Assembly: GCA_900545805.1 (NCBI GenBank)
Contig: URAL01000050.1
Span: 1-10,812 of the forward strand
Source: an uncultured Eubacteriales bacterium
GTDB taxonomy: Bacteria; Bacillota; Clostridia; Oscillospirales; Oscillospiraceae
DNA: 10,812 nucleotides
Direction of reading: 5' to 3'
Under the pieces are notes generated by a model that was given only the letters and a program-made list of their open reading frames with translations, did no database searches and had not been told where the DNA came from. The number at the start of each line of letters is the position of its first letter. The first letter of the stretch is position 1. The position numbers were made by a program, and so were the translations under genes. Below, one piece after another: positions 1 through 6,022 of the stretch.

Positions 1-93
1 CAGGATCGGCTCGGTATTCTCGCACCCGTTGGGGCAGAAGGTATCAACTTGTGGTGCACCACAAATCCGACGGCACCGTGGCGGTCTTGGCAT
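1..93 (-). CDS. UPF0251 (DUF134) family protein, N-terminal fragment
   Basis: Thirty-one codons run off the left edge. The translation begins MPRPPRCRRICGAPQVDTF and continues through PNGCENTEPIL. This is the characteristic opening of UPF0251/DUF134 proteins: MPRP, a basic CRRIC segment, then an acidic stretch leading to a TVDEYEAIRL-type helix that would lie outside the window. Family members are small proteins with a predicted sigma-70 region-4-like helix-turn-helix, often found near NifX/NifB-like iron-molybdenum cofactor proteins; their function is not firmly known. The start is the ATG at 93-91, with a G-rich ribosome site about 8 nt upstream and a good promoter further upstream. A DNA-binding role is inferred from the family, since the HTH itself is not in view. 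Confidence 0.8.
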   Translation of the reverse strand, partial: MPRPPRCRRICGAPQVDTFCPNGCENTEPIL

Positions 94-116
94 AGATACG
101 CCCCCCCTTTTGTTTC

Positions 117-128
117 CGGTATATACCG
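117..128. promoter_or_regulatory. Candidate operator: 12-bp palindrome over the predicted start site
   Basis: CGGTATATACCG is a perfect 12-bp palindrome directly after the -10 hexamer of the DUF134 promoter, covering the predicted transcription start. A dyad here is well placed for repression. Which protein would bind is unknown; autoregulation by the DUF134 protein is one possibility. Confidence 0.4.
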
Positions 129-157
129 ATTATAACACACCGGGCAGAAAAAAGCAA
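129..157 (-). promoter_or_regulatory. Promoter of the DUF134 gene (TTGCTT-N17-TATAAT, extended -10)
   Basis: On the minus strand, TTGCTT (157-152) is followed after 17 nt by a perfect TATAAT (134-129). A TG one base before the -10 gives an extended -10 (TGTTATAAT). Transcription would start near 122, about 30 nt before the ATG. Confidence 0.75.
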
Positions 158-264
158 TATTCTTTTCAAAAGCCGCTGCAATTTCCGTCCACATGTAGAG
201 CTGGTTGATGTTCGGAGTCGAAAGCTAAGTGTGGATTATGTTCGTATTTTCAGAATAAACTGAA

Positions 265-299
265 AAGAGGTTGGTATCAAAATATGATACCAACCTCTT
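265..299. terminator. Strong hairpin, possible terminator
   Basis: A perfect 15-bp stem pairs AAGAGGTTGGTATCA (265-279) with its complement at 285-299 around a 5-nt AAATA loop. Neither side has a clean U-tract: the plus side continues CAATAAAAAG and the minus side TTCAGTTTATT. No gene on either strand clearly needs a terminator here, so it may be a remnant of a lost gene or element. Confidence 0.45.
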
Positions 300-475
300 C
301 AATAAAAAGTTTCAAATTATTTAGGAAAGACGAGCAATAAAAAGTAACCGAGAGCGTAAAGCCCGCCATAAAGCAGGCCAAATCAGCCGAGAATTTAGTT
401 CAAGTCCTGCCTAACGCTCTGAAATGCCCTTGTGTATCTATAAAACACGCTTTGAAAAAACAGGGCATAAAAACG

Positions 476-505
476 CTGAAACCCCTGATTTCTCAGGGGT
501 TTCAG
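476..505 (-). terminator. Terminator of tRNA-fMet
   Basis: A perfect 13-bp inverted repeat CTGAAACCCCTGA / TCAGGGGTTTCAG has a 4-nt loop. On the minus strand it lies about 30 nt after the tRNA 3' end and is followed by CGTTTTTA, a short U-tract. Confidence 0.8.
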
Positions 506-534
506 GTGAGTGTATCTATTTTTGTCACTCACTA

Positions 535-611
<77 letters not shown>

Positions 612-637
612 ATATCCGAGCTCTTTAAAGCTTATAT

Positions 638-666
638 ATAATACCACAGTACGCCGCGCAAGTCAA
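638..666 (-). promoter_or_regulatory. Promoter of tRNA-fMet (TTGACT-N17-TATTAT)
   Basis: On the minus strand TTGACT (666-661) and TATTAT (643-638) are separated by 17 nt. Transcription would start near 631, leaving a leader of about 20 nt before the mature tRNA. Confidence 0.75.
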
Positions 667-693
667 TACCCCAGGCGCATATTTTGCTCGACA

Positions 694-724
694 AAAAACG
701 CGGGAGCGCTGCCCCCGCGTTTTT
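694..724 (-). terminator. Terminator of psuG
   Basis: ACGCGGG (698-704) pairs with CCCGCGT (714-720), extended by A/T flanks on both sides, around a 9-nt loop. On the minus strand it is followed by a T6 run and lies about 15 nt after the psuG stop. The A/T flanks make it potentially bidirectional. Confidence 0.85.
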
Positions 725-739
725 CATGCTTTACATGCT

Positions 740-1651
740 TTACCTGCACAGCTCGGATGCGGTCCTGGATGCGACGACGGCGTTATTGAGAACGAGCTGA
801 ATGTTGCTCTCAAGCGAGTCGCCGCCGGTCAGCTCGACAACGCGTGCCAGCAGGAACGGAGTGGTCTCCTTGCCGTGGATGCCTTTCTCCCTGCTCTCCC
901 TGACCGCCTGATCGATGGCCGCGTCGATGACCTCCTTGTCCATGGCGTACTGCTCGGGGATGGGATTTGTGACGAGCATGCCGCCCTTCATGCCGAGCTC
1001 CTGCTGCGCCTTGAACATCGCGGCAAGCTGCGCCGGAGTGTCGACACGGTAGTCGACGCCGAAGCCGCTGCGGCGGGTGTAAAACGCGGGCAGCTCGTCC
1101 GTGCCGTAGCCGATGACGGGAACGCCCTTTGTCTCAAGATACTCGAGCGTGAGACCGAGGTCGAGGATGCTCTTTGCGCCCGCGCACACGACCATGACGG
1201 GAGTGTTTGCAAGCTCCTCAAGGTCGGCTGAGATGTCCATGGTGGTTTCCGCGCCGCGGTGCACGCCGCCTATGCCGCCTGTCGCAAAGACCCTGATACC
1301 GGCCATGTGGGCGATGATCATCGTCGTGGTGACGGTCGTTGCGCCATCCGCGCCGCGTGCAACGATGGCGGCAAGGTCGCGGCGGGATACCTTTGCGACC
1401 TTGCGTCCGGACTTGCCTAGGTACTCGATCTCCTCGGGGGAAAGACCGGCCTTGAGTCTGCCGCCGATGATTGCAATTGTCGCGGGGACAGCGCCGTTAT
1501 CGCGTATCGTTTTTTCAACCAGCAGCGCCGTTTCCACGTTTTTCGGATATGGCATGCCGTGGGAAATAATCGTGCTCTCAAGTGCGACGACGGGCTTGCC
1601 TTCAGCCAGTGCCTGCTGTACTTCGGGGGAGATGTCAAGATATTTATTCAT
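740..1651 (-). CDS. psuG: Pseudouridine-5'-phosphate glycosidase
   Basis: The 303-residue protein matches the usual family length. PsuG cleaves pseudouridine 5'-phosphate to uracil and ribose 5-phosphate in the cytoplasm, using a lysine Schiff base. Visible residues align with E. coli PsuG at a constant offset of six: Glu25 in ALESTIISHGMPYP, Lys87 in VAKVSRRD, Asp143 in DISADLEEL, the Schiff-base Lys160 in CAGAKSILD and Asn283 near the C-terminus. The motif TGGIGGVHRGAE (125-135) is also typical. The start is the ATG at 1651, with GGAG 7 nt upstream. An in-frame ATG at 1690 is excluded because it lies in the -10 box of the promoter. The gene appears monocistronic, without the PfkB-type pseudouridine kinase or transporter that often accompany psuG, so these would have to be elsewhere in the genome. 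Confidence 0.95.
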   Translation of the reverse strand: MNKYLDISPEVQQALAEGKPVVALESTIISHGMPYPKNVETALLVEKTIRDNGAVPATIAIIGGRLKAGLSPEEIEYLGKSGRKVAKVSRRDLAAIVARGADGATTVTTTMIIAHMAGIRVFATGGIGGVHRGAETTMDISADLEELANTPVMVVCAGAKSILDLGLTLEYLETKGVPVIGYGTDELPAFYTRRSGFGVDYRVDTPAQLAAMFKAQQELGMKGGMLVTNPIPEQYAMDKEVIDAAIDQAVRESREKGIHGKETTPFLLARVVELTGGDSLESNIQLVLNNAVVASRTASELCR

Positions 1652-1688
1652 AATAACGCTCCATTTCTTTTTCATTTCTGAAAAGTGC

Positions 1689-1717
1689 ATTATACTAATT
1701 TACAGATATATTGTCAA
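1689..1717 (-). promoter_or_regulatory. psuG promoter, perfect consensus (TTGACA-N17-TATAAT)
   Basis: On the minus strand TTGACA (1717-1712) and TATAAT (1694-1689) are both exact, with a 17-nt spacer. The predicted start is near 1682, giving a 5' leader of about 30 nt. This suggests strong, perhaps constitutive, transcription of psuG. Confidence 0.9.
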
Positions 1718-1816
1718 GCGCTTTTTCAGTGTGCAGAAAAGTCACAGACTTTTTGCGGGTTGGATTAAAAATATTATAGAAGATTTTCAAAAAACATGTG
1801 CTTCGGGACATCAGAG

Positions 1817-1825
1817 TGCTATAAT
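1817..1825 (+). promoter_or_regulatory. Extended -10 promoter of the corA-like gene
   Basis: TGCTATAAT is a perfect extended -10 (TGnTATAAT). The bases 17 nt upstream (TGTGCT) are a poor -35, which extended -10 promoters tolerate. The start would be near 1832, 27 nt before the ATG. Confidence 0.65.
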
Positions 1826-1858
1826 GGCAGTGTTAAATCGTTTTTTGGATGTGATACC

Positions 1859-2767
1859 ATGACCGAATACACACTGAACGCCGCCGGAGTGACAGCGTCC
1901 GCAAAGTCCGGGAAAAAGCCGATACTCGTAACCATGACTACCGAGGAGTTCCGCGAGAAGAAGACGGATTTTCCGTTTCACCGCGATATGCTGCACAGCC
2001 TCGGCTCCATTCGATACTGCAAGGCCGAGCTGTACCGCAGCTGTATTATCGGTACGATGCGCGTTCCGCGCAAGGAAGCCCAGCGCGCACCGGAGCTGTG
2101 CTTCGGCTTCTGCCTGACGGCGGACACGCTGTACATCATCGAGGATTCGGGCGAATACAAAACGCTTATGAGCAGACTCGTAAAGCATTCGAGCGGCATC
2201 GAGCGCCCGTCGCAGCTGCTTCTGCGGCTGCTGGAGCTTCTGACCGAAAACGACGTGCCGTACATGATGCACATTGAGGCCGAGCTCGAGCGCATGGAGG
2301 ATGAGCTTGACGGCAAAACGCCCGACGATTTCTTCCGCCGCCTGACCCGTCAGCGCCAGAAGCTCTCCGAGCTCGGCGCGTACTACGGCCAGCTTTCGGA
2401 CATCGGCGAGAGATTGTCCGACGAGATGTGTGCACCTATTGTCCGCGACTGCACCGCCTGGGAGAAGCTCACGCGACGTGCCGAGAGGCTTCAGGATCAC
2501 GCAGAGCTCATCGCTGAGAGCGCCTTACAGCTGCGCGAGCTGTATCAGGCTGAGCAGGACTCGCGCCAGAACCGTATTATGGGACTGCTGACCGTCGTCA
2601 CGACGCTGTTTCTCCCCCTGACTCTGCTCACCGGCTGGTACGGCATGAACTTCCGCAACATGCCCGAGCTTACCTGGCGCTGCGGCTACGCAGTAGCAGC
2701 AGCCGTCGCCCTCGTCATCGTCGTCATCGAGATTATTTGGCTTCGAAAGCATTTCCGCAAGTTTTAA
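1859..2767 (+). CDS. corA: CorA-family divalent cation (Mg2+/Co2+) transporter
   Basis: The 302-residue inner-membrane protein has a long N-terminal cytoplasmic part (about 1-235), with helical, charged segments such as EAELERMEDELD that would form the funnel. Two C-terminal membrane helices follow, at about 241-260 and 275-294. The signature GMN motif is at 262-264 in LTGWYGMNFRNMPEL, at the external end of the first helix, followed by the short MPEL-type loop. The tail WLRKHFRKF is basic, as expected for the cytoplasmic end. CorA proteins form pentamers that let Mg2+ (or Co2+/Ni2+) into the cell and are gated by cytoplasmic Mg2+; Zn2+ efflux by a ZntB-like member is an alternative. The start is the ATG at 1859, with a modest GGATGTG site; upstream in-frame ATG 1796 precedes the promoter. 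It is divergent from psuG with no obvious functional link. Confidence 0.88.
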   Translation: MTEYTLNAAGVTASAKSGKKPILVTMTTEEFREKKTDFPFHRDMLHSLGSIRYCKAELYRSCIIGTMRVPRKEAQRAPELCFGFCLTADTLYIIEDSGEYKTLMSRLVKHSSGIERPSQLLLRLLELLTENDVPYMMHIEAELERMEDELDGKTPDDFFRRLTRQRQKLSELGAYYGQLSDIGERLSDEMCAPIVRDCTAWEKLTRRAERLQDHAELIAESALQLRELYQAEQDSRQNRIMGLLTVVTTLFLPLTLLTGWYGMNFRNMPELTWRCGYAVAAAVALVIVVIEIIWLRKHFRKF

Positions 2768-2769
2768 CA

Positions 2770-2797
2770 GCGCATTGACGCAGCTGCGTCCGTGCGC
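2770..2797. terminator. Palindrome between convergent corA and lysR genes
   Basis: A perfect 14-bp palindrome GACGCAGCTGCGTC (2777-2790) is extended by GCGCA (2770-2774) / TGCGC (2793-2797) across a 2-nt internal mismatch. It fills the short gap between two convergent genes, where a bidirectional terminator is expected, but there is no clear U-tract, so termination is inferred from position. Confidence 0.45.
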
Positions 2798-2799
2798 CT

Positions 2800-3663
2800 C
2801 TAAAAAAGAGCCTCCGAAACGCCGTAGTGGTTTTTAAGAAATTTTACAAAGCGGCGTGCGGAGGTCGAGGCTGATTCGAGGGACTTTATCGCGATGCCGA
2901 CACGCACGACGACGGGAACATCGAGGGGGATGGATTTGACCTGACCCTCGTATCCTGCCAGCGAGAACGCTGACAGCACCGACACGCCGAGCCCGCCCGC
3001 GACAAGCGACAGGATCGTTGCGTCGTCCGAGGCTTCGACCTGAATGCGCTTTGCGTTCGGAGGCAGCAGCTTTTCCGCGTACTGCTCGGGGCAGGTTATA
3101 AACGGCTCCTTGAGAAGCCTGTCGATGGATATCCGTTCGCGATCCCAGCGGAACGACGGCGGCACGACCGCGACCAGCGGCACGCGTGTGAGCGGTATCC
3201 ACTCAAAGCCCTCGGCGCAGGTCTCGTCCACCAGCGCAAGCTGAACCTCACCCTTTGACAGAAGCCTCGGCAGCTCGTAGCCGCGGATGGTGACCTCAAT
3301 CTCAATATCGGGGTATGCTGCCTTGAACTCCTGCAATATCGTCGGAAGCTCGGCGCGGGCGATGCTCGCAAAGCAGCCGAGGCTGAGCTGATGGCTCATT
3401 GTCCGGCTCTGAGAGGCGGCCTCCTGCCGCAGCGCGTCGCAGGCGTCGATAACGCTTTTTATATACGGCAGAAGCTGCTCTCCCTCCTCGGAGAGACGAA
3501 CACCGTGACTGCCGCGATTGAGCAGCGTGCAGCCCAGCTCCGCTTCCAGATTGTTAACAAGATGCGTCATTGCCGATTGTGTGTAGCCCAGCTCCGCCGC
3601 GGCCTTGCTGAAGCTGCCGCGATCGACCGCCATGAGCACTGCCCGCAGTCTTCCGTCATCCAT
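2800..3663 (-). CDS. LysR-family transcriptional regulator
   Basis: The 287-residue length is typical of LysR proteins. The N-terminal winged HTH (about 1-60) contains RGSFSKAAAELGYTQSAMTH followed by LVNNLEAELGCTLLNR, the family recognition helix and linker. The rest is a two-lobed effector-binding domain, including LSLGCFASIARAELP and IEIEVTIRGY. The start is the ATG at 3663, preceded by GGGAG; an in-frame upstream ATG at 3735 coincides with the promoter -35 and is rejected. The gene is divergent from brnQ across a 270-bp spacer with dyads, the classical arrangement for a LysR regulator controlling its neighbour and itself. The inducer is not readable from sequence; a branched-chain amino acid or derived keto acid is an inference from context only. 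Confidence 0.9.
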   Translation of the reverse strand: MDDGRLRAVLMAVDRGSFSKAAAELGYTQSAMTHLVNNLEAELGCTLLNRGSHGVRLSEEGEQLLPYIKSVIDACDALRQEAASQSRTMSHQLSLGCFASIARAELPTILQEFKAAYPDIEIEVTIRGYELPRLLSKGEVQLALVDETCAEGFEWIPLTRVPLVAVVPPSFRWDRERISIDRLLKEPFITCPEQYAEKLLPPNAKRIQVEASDDATILSLVAGGLGVSVLSAFSLAGYEGQVKSIPLDVPVVVRVGIAIKSLESASTSARRFVKFLKNHYGVSEALF

Positions 3664-3706
3664 AACGCTCCCGCCTTTCTTACCATAGATATAATATTTC
3701 CACGTA

Positions 3707-3735
3707 AATATATCACGCCAAACAGACAGTTTCAA
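3707..3735 (-). promoter_or_regulatory. lysR promoter (TTGAAA-N17-TATATT)
   Basis: On the minus strand TTGAAA (3735-3730) and TATATT (3712-3707) have a 17-nt spacer. The start would be near 3700, about 37 nt before the regulator's ATG. Confidence 0.7.
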
Positions 3736-3757
3736 TAACTTTTGGTTAACAATTTAT
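3735..3757. promoter_or_regulatory. Candidate LysR-type operator next to the lysR -35
   Basis: An imperfect dyad with ATAA / TTAT ends around a central GTTAAC overlaps the upstream edge of the lysR -35. Its spacing fits the loose T-N11-A pattern of LysR operators. Binding here would suit autorepression. Confidence 0.35.
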
Positions 3758-3787
3758 CATGCCGGAGATGAAAAAACCGACTGCATA

Positions 3788-3806
3788 ATATTAAAAAAAT
3801 TAATAT
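3788..3806. promoter_or_regulatory. Candidate LysR-type operator, ATATTAA-N5-TTAATAT
   Basis: A perfect 7-bp inverted repeat is separated by five A residues. It contains the T-N11-A spacing and lies midway in the lysR-brnQ spacer, about 130 bp before the brnQ ATG, where an activator could act. The high A/T content means it could also arise by chance. Confidence 0.4.
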
Positions 3807-3868
3807 ATCAATGAAAAACTGTGATTTCCGCTCTCATGAAAAAAATGATATCCTGTATTCAGATTTTT

Positions 3869-3899
3869 CAGTGCACACTGCTGCACTGTAAAACAGCAG
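3869..3899. promoter_or_regulatory. Overlapping dyads upstream of brnQ
   Basis: CAGTG-CA-CACTG (3869-3880) partly overlaps CTGCTG (3878-3883) / CAGCAG (3894-3899). They lie 35-65 nt upstream of the brnQ start, near the likely promoter or in the leader. A regulator site or a leader hairpin are both possible. No convincing brnQ promoter hexamers could be assigned. Confidence 0.3.
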
Positions 3900-3933
3900 A
3901 GAGAAAAGCAAATGATGAAAGAGGAAAGAGCAA

Positions 3934-5232
3934 ATGAAATTAGAAAACAAGAACCACACTGTCCGCGACATCATCGTCGTCGGCTTTGCGCTGTTCGCAA
4001 TGTTTTTCGGCGCGGGCAACGTCATTTTCCCGCCGTACCTCGGAGTTGAGGCAGGCCCCGACTGGATAAAGGGCTTCTCGGCATACTTTATCGCAGACAT
4101 AGGTCTTGCGATGCTCACCGTGTTCGCGCTCCTGCGCGTCGGCAGCAGCGAGGCGGTCACCGCACGCCTGGGCAGGATTCCGGCGGCAGTGCTCATGAGC
4201 GCGCTGATCCTGTGCATCGGCCCCATGGTCGCCATCCCCCGCACTGCGGCCACCACCTTTGAAATGGCCATCGTTCCGAACATCAGCGGCGTATCCTCCG
4301 TTGTGTTCTCGATCCTGTTTTTCGCGCTGATCCTGTTTTTGTGCATCCGTCAGTCGGCCGTTGTCGATATCGTCGGAGCGATCCTTACTCCGCTGCTGCT
4401 TATCGGCCTTGCGGTCATCATCGTCAAGGGCATCGCGACTCCGCTCGGAGAGATTTCGCTCACCCCGAATGCGGACAACGTCGTTCTCGGCGGCATCAAG
4501 GCCGGCTATCAGACCATGGACGCGCTGGCCGCGCTGCCGTTCGGCATAATCATTCTCCAGAGCGCCGCCTCCAAGGGCTACACCTCAAGCGGTCAGAAGT
4601 TCAAGCTCGTTTCGGGCTCGGCTGTCCTCGCGGGCGTGCTGCTGCTGGGAGTTTACATGGGCCTGTGCTATCTCGGTGCGACCGTTTCGGCTCAGTACGG
4701 CCTTGAGATCGGCCGTGCGGAGCTCGTCATGGCGATCGTCGAGGCTCTCATGGGCAAGCTCGGCATGATAATCTTTGGAGTAGTCGTTGGTCTTGCATGC
4801 ATCACCACCGCCATCGGCCTTACAAGCTCCGCGGCAGCTTATTTCACCGAGCTGTGCCGCGATAAGATCCCCTACAAGGCCTTCGTCATCATAATCTGTG
4901 TGTTCAGCGCAGTAGCGTCCAACCTCGGCCTCGACCGCATCGTCGCCATCGCGGCTCCCGTTCTGGACATCGTCTATCCTCCCGCGCTCGTCGTTATATT
5001 CATCTCCCTTATCATTCCCAAGGCAAACGACTATGTCAGCCGCGGCGCGGCACTGGGAGCTGTCGGCGCAAGCATCCTGTGCGCGTTCAAGGTTCCGGCA
5101 ATGGAGCATCTTCCTCTGTACGACATGGGGCTGTATTGGATACTCCCGGCCGTTATCTTCGGCCTGCTGGCCTTCGGTATTGCCGCCATCGTCAAGCCCG
5201 AGAAGGAAGAGCGCGCCGAAGCTAATGTCTGA
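3934..5232 (+). CDS. brnQ: Branched-chain amino acid carrier (LIVCS family)
   Basis: The 432-residue protein is very hydrophobic, with about 12 predicted membrane helices, as usual for the family. The N-terminus carries the BrnQ signature GFALFAMFFGAGNVIFPPYLG (about residues 14-34). BrnQ imports leucine, isoleucine and valine across the cytoplasmic membrane using a Na+ or H+ gradient. The C-terminus ends in a charged cytoplasmic tail (KPEKEERAEANV). The start is the ATG at 3934, with a GAGGAAAG ribosome site. It is transcribed alone and ends at a strong terminator 22 nt after the stop. The divergent LysR gene and the dyads in the spacer suggest regulated expression, probably in response to branched-chain amino acid supply (inference). 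The exact substrate preference is not readable. Confidence 0.93.
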   Translation: MKLENKNHTVRDIIVVGFALFAMFFGAGNVIFPPYLGVEAGPDWIKGFSAYFIADIGLAMLTVFALLRVGSSEAVTARLGRIPAAVLMSALILCIGPMVAIPRTAATTFEMAIVPNISGVSSVVFSILFFALILFLCIRQSAVVDIVGAILTPLLLIGLAVIIVKGIATPLGEISLTPNADNVVLGGIKAGYQTMDALAALPFGIIILQSAASKGYTSSGQKFKLVSGSAVLAGVLLLGVYMGLCYLGATVSAQYGLEIGRAELVMAIVEALMGKLGMIIFGVVVGLACITTAIGLTSSAAAYFTELCRDKIPYKAFVIIICVFSAVASNLGLDRIVAIAAPVLDIVYPPALVVIFISLIIPKANDYVSRGAALGAVGASILCAFKVPAMEHLPLYDMGLYWILPAVIFGLLAFGIAAIVKPEKEERAEANV

Positions 5233-5253
5233 TATTCTGATATAAAATACATC

Positions 5254-5281
5254 AAAGCCACGGTCGACCGTGGCTTTTTAA
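5254..5281 (+). terminator. brnQ terminator
   Basis: A perfect 24-nt palindrome begins AAAGCCACGGTC and is followed on the plus strand by TTTTTA including the last stem bases. It begins 22 nt after the brnQ stop. Confidence 0.9.
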
Positions 5282-5305
5282 TATTCAAGAGCATAAGGGC
5301 AACAA

Positions 5306-5590
5306 CAAAGCCCCGGAGAAGCTCCGGGGCTTTGCCCAGCGTGTCAAAAAAGCCAATGGCTTTTTTGACACACTTCAAATACGCCACATTTTTCGTGAAA
5401 ATAAATTTTCACGAAAAATCTCGCTACGCTCGTCAAAAAGTCTGATAAATCAGACATTTTTGATGGCTATAATCTGATTTCGAGAGGGGCCTTTGCCCCC
5501 TCGAGCTCCCCTGCTGCGCGCTTATCTTTCCTCAGCAGCATAGGTTTTTTGACAGCCTGAACAAAGCCCCGGAGCTTCTCCGGGGCTTTG
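5306..5590. repeat. MITE-like element with 46-bp terminal inverted repeats
   Basis: The ends (5306-5351 and 5545-5590) are inverted copies of one unit, identical at 42 of 46 positions. Each unit holds a 13-bp hairpin (CAAAGCCCCGGAG, 3-nt loop, complement), then a 7-nt variable spacer, then TGTCAAAAAA. The four differences all fall in that spacer. The 193-bp interior holds further hairpins: a perfect 14-bp stem at 5341-5371, a perfect 15-bp stem at 5388-5419, a stem with one bulge at 5433-5463, a GC-rich stem at 5481-5503, and CTGCTG (5511-5516) / CAGCAG (5533-5538). No coding capacity is evident. The layout suggests a non-autonomous mobile repeat or a REP/BIME-like unit that settled between convergent genes. 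No clear target duplication is visible. Confidence 0.65.
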
Positions 5591-5617
5591 CCGCAAAGTG
5601 TGCATAAAGTGAAGATT

Positions 5618-5893
5618 GCCTTCGATTGACAAGAGGACACACGCCTGTCAGCGTCCCTTTTCGGCGCTTTCCGACTTTTTCTCTTTGATGGGCGTCAGCC
5701 CACCTGCATCGAAGAAAGCCGAAAATCACTCGAAAATTGCCTGCTGACAGGTGCTTCGCAGTTTTGACAGAGCTCAAATACGGTCATGCAAGACGAAGTC
5801 CGCAGCGCATACCGGCGTATTCGCAAGGGCTTCAACGCAGCATGGGCGCATTTGAGCCTGCCAAAACCGTATGTGCTCTTGTCAATCGAAGGC
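5618..5893. repeat. 276-bp structured palindromic element, unassigned (repeat or ncRNA)
   Basis: A perfect 18-bp inverted repeat closes the element (GCCTTCGATTGACAAGAG at 5618-5635; complement 5876-5893), extended by CACA/TGTG (5638-5641 with 5872-5875). Inside are two arms. Arm A (5642-5753) is closed by CCTGTCAGC (5644-5652) / GCTGACAGG (5743-5751), then TTTTCGGC (5658-5665) / GCCGAAAA (5718-5725), and tipped by TGGGC-GTCA-GCCCA (5689-5702). Arm B (5761-5867) stacks GTTTTG / CAAAAC, CAG / CTG, GCTCAAAT / ATTTGAGC, CATGC / GCATG, GAAGTCC / GGGCTTC and GCGCATAC / GTATTCGC with a CGGC loop. This three-way-junction layout is far beyond chance. I do not recognise it as a known RNA family. Both a MITE-like DNA element and a structured RNA are possible. 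Confidence 0.6.
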
Positions 5894-5899
5894 GAAAGG

Positions 5900-5924
5900 A
5901 GTATAGAACTTAAGTATAGAACTT
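5900..5924. repeat. Tandem 12-bp direct repeat
   Basis: AGTATAGAACTT occurs twice (5900-5911 and 5913-5924), separated by one A. It lies 6 nt outside the right end of the 276-bp palindromic element. It may be a small tandem duplication or a protein site. Confidence 0.6.
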
Positions 5925-5960
5925 GCTGCATTAACTTTGCTATGGTAAAGGGAAGGCTTT

Positions 5961-6022
5961 GACCTGGCGTCGGCCGGACGCCGGGTCGGCATCACGCAGA
6001 GCGAAGACCTGACCGCTCTGCG
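5961..6022. other. Two consecutive GC-rich hairpins
   Basis: The first hairpin pairs GACCTGGCGTC (5961-5971) with GACGCCGGGTC (5977-5987) around GGCCG, with one G-U pair on the plus strand. The second pairs CGCAGAGCG (5995-6003) with CGCTCTGCG (6014-6022) around a 10-nt loop. Neither has a U-tract. They could belong to an RNA or be a further repeat. The remaining sequence to 6148 shows only a weak stem at 6101-6117 (CCTAT / ATAGG) followed by TTTT. Confidence 0.5.

Larger units (their letters stand above)
94..534. other. Gene-free stretch between DUF134 gene and tRNA-fMet
   Basis: No credible gene lies here. It contains the DUF134 promoter, a small hairpin at 247-266 (TTTTCAG / CTGAAAA), a strong hairpin at 265-299, a spaced inverted repeat AGAGCGT (351-357) / ACGCTCT (414-420), another pair TGCCCT (425-430) / AGGGCA (462-467), and the tRNA terminator at 476-505. 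A stop-free frame from 341 to 553 has no good start and runs into the tRNA, so it is not called. The stretch might be a decayed insertion beside the tRNA, but no integrase or att duplication is visible. Confidence 0.5.

Noticed and set aside
395..411. TTCAAGTCC resembling a tRNA T-arm (possible tRNA or att fragment)
   Set aside because: The flanking bases do not pair as a T-stem and there is no match to the 3' end of the tRNA-fMet.
5532..5777. 81-codon minus-strand frame
   Set aside because: It lies across both palindromic elements with no ribosome site or domain; the sequence is better explained by repeats.
5306..5893. CRISPR array
   Set aside because: The repeats are inverted pairs and not evenly spaced direct repeats with unique spacers, and there are no cas genes.
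5894..5924. Target-site duplication of the 276-bp element
   Set aside because: The two 12-bp copies are adjacent on one side and do not flank the element.
5695..5931. 78-codon minus-strand frame
   Set aside because: It is entirely derived from arm B of the 276-bp palindrome and its edge, with atypical composition and no domain.
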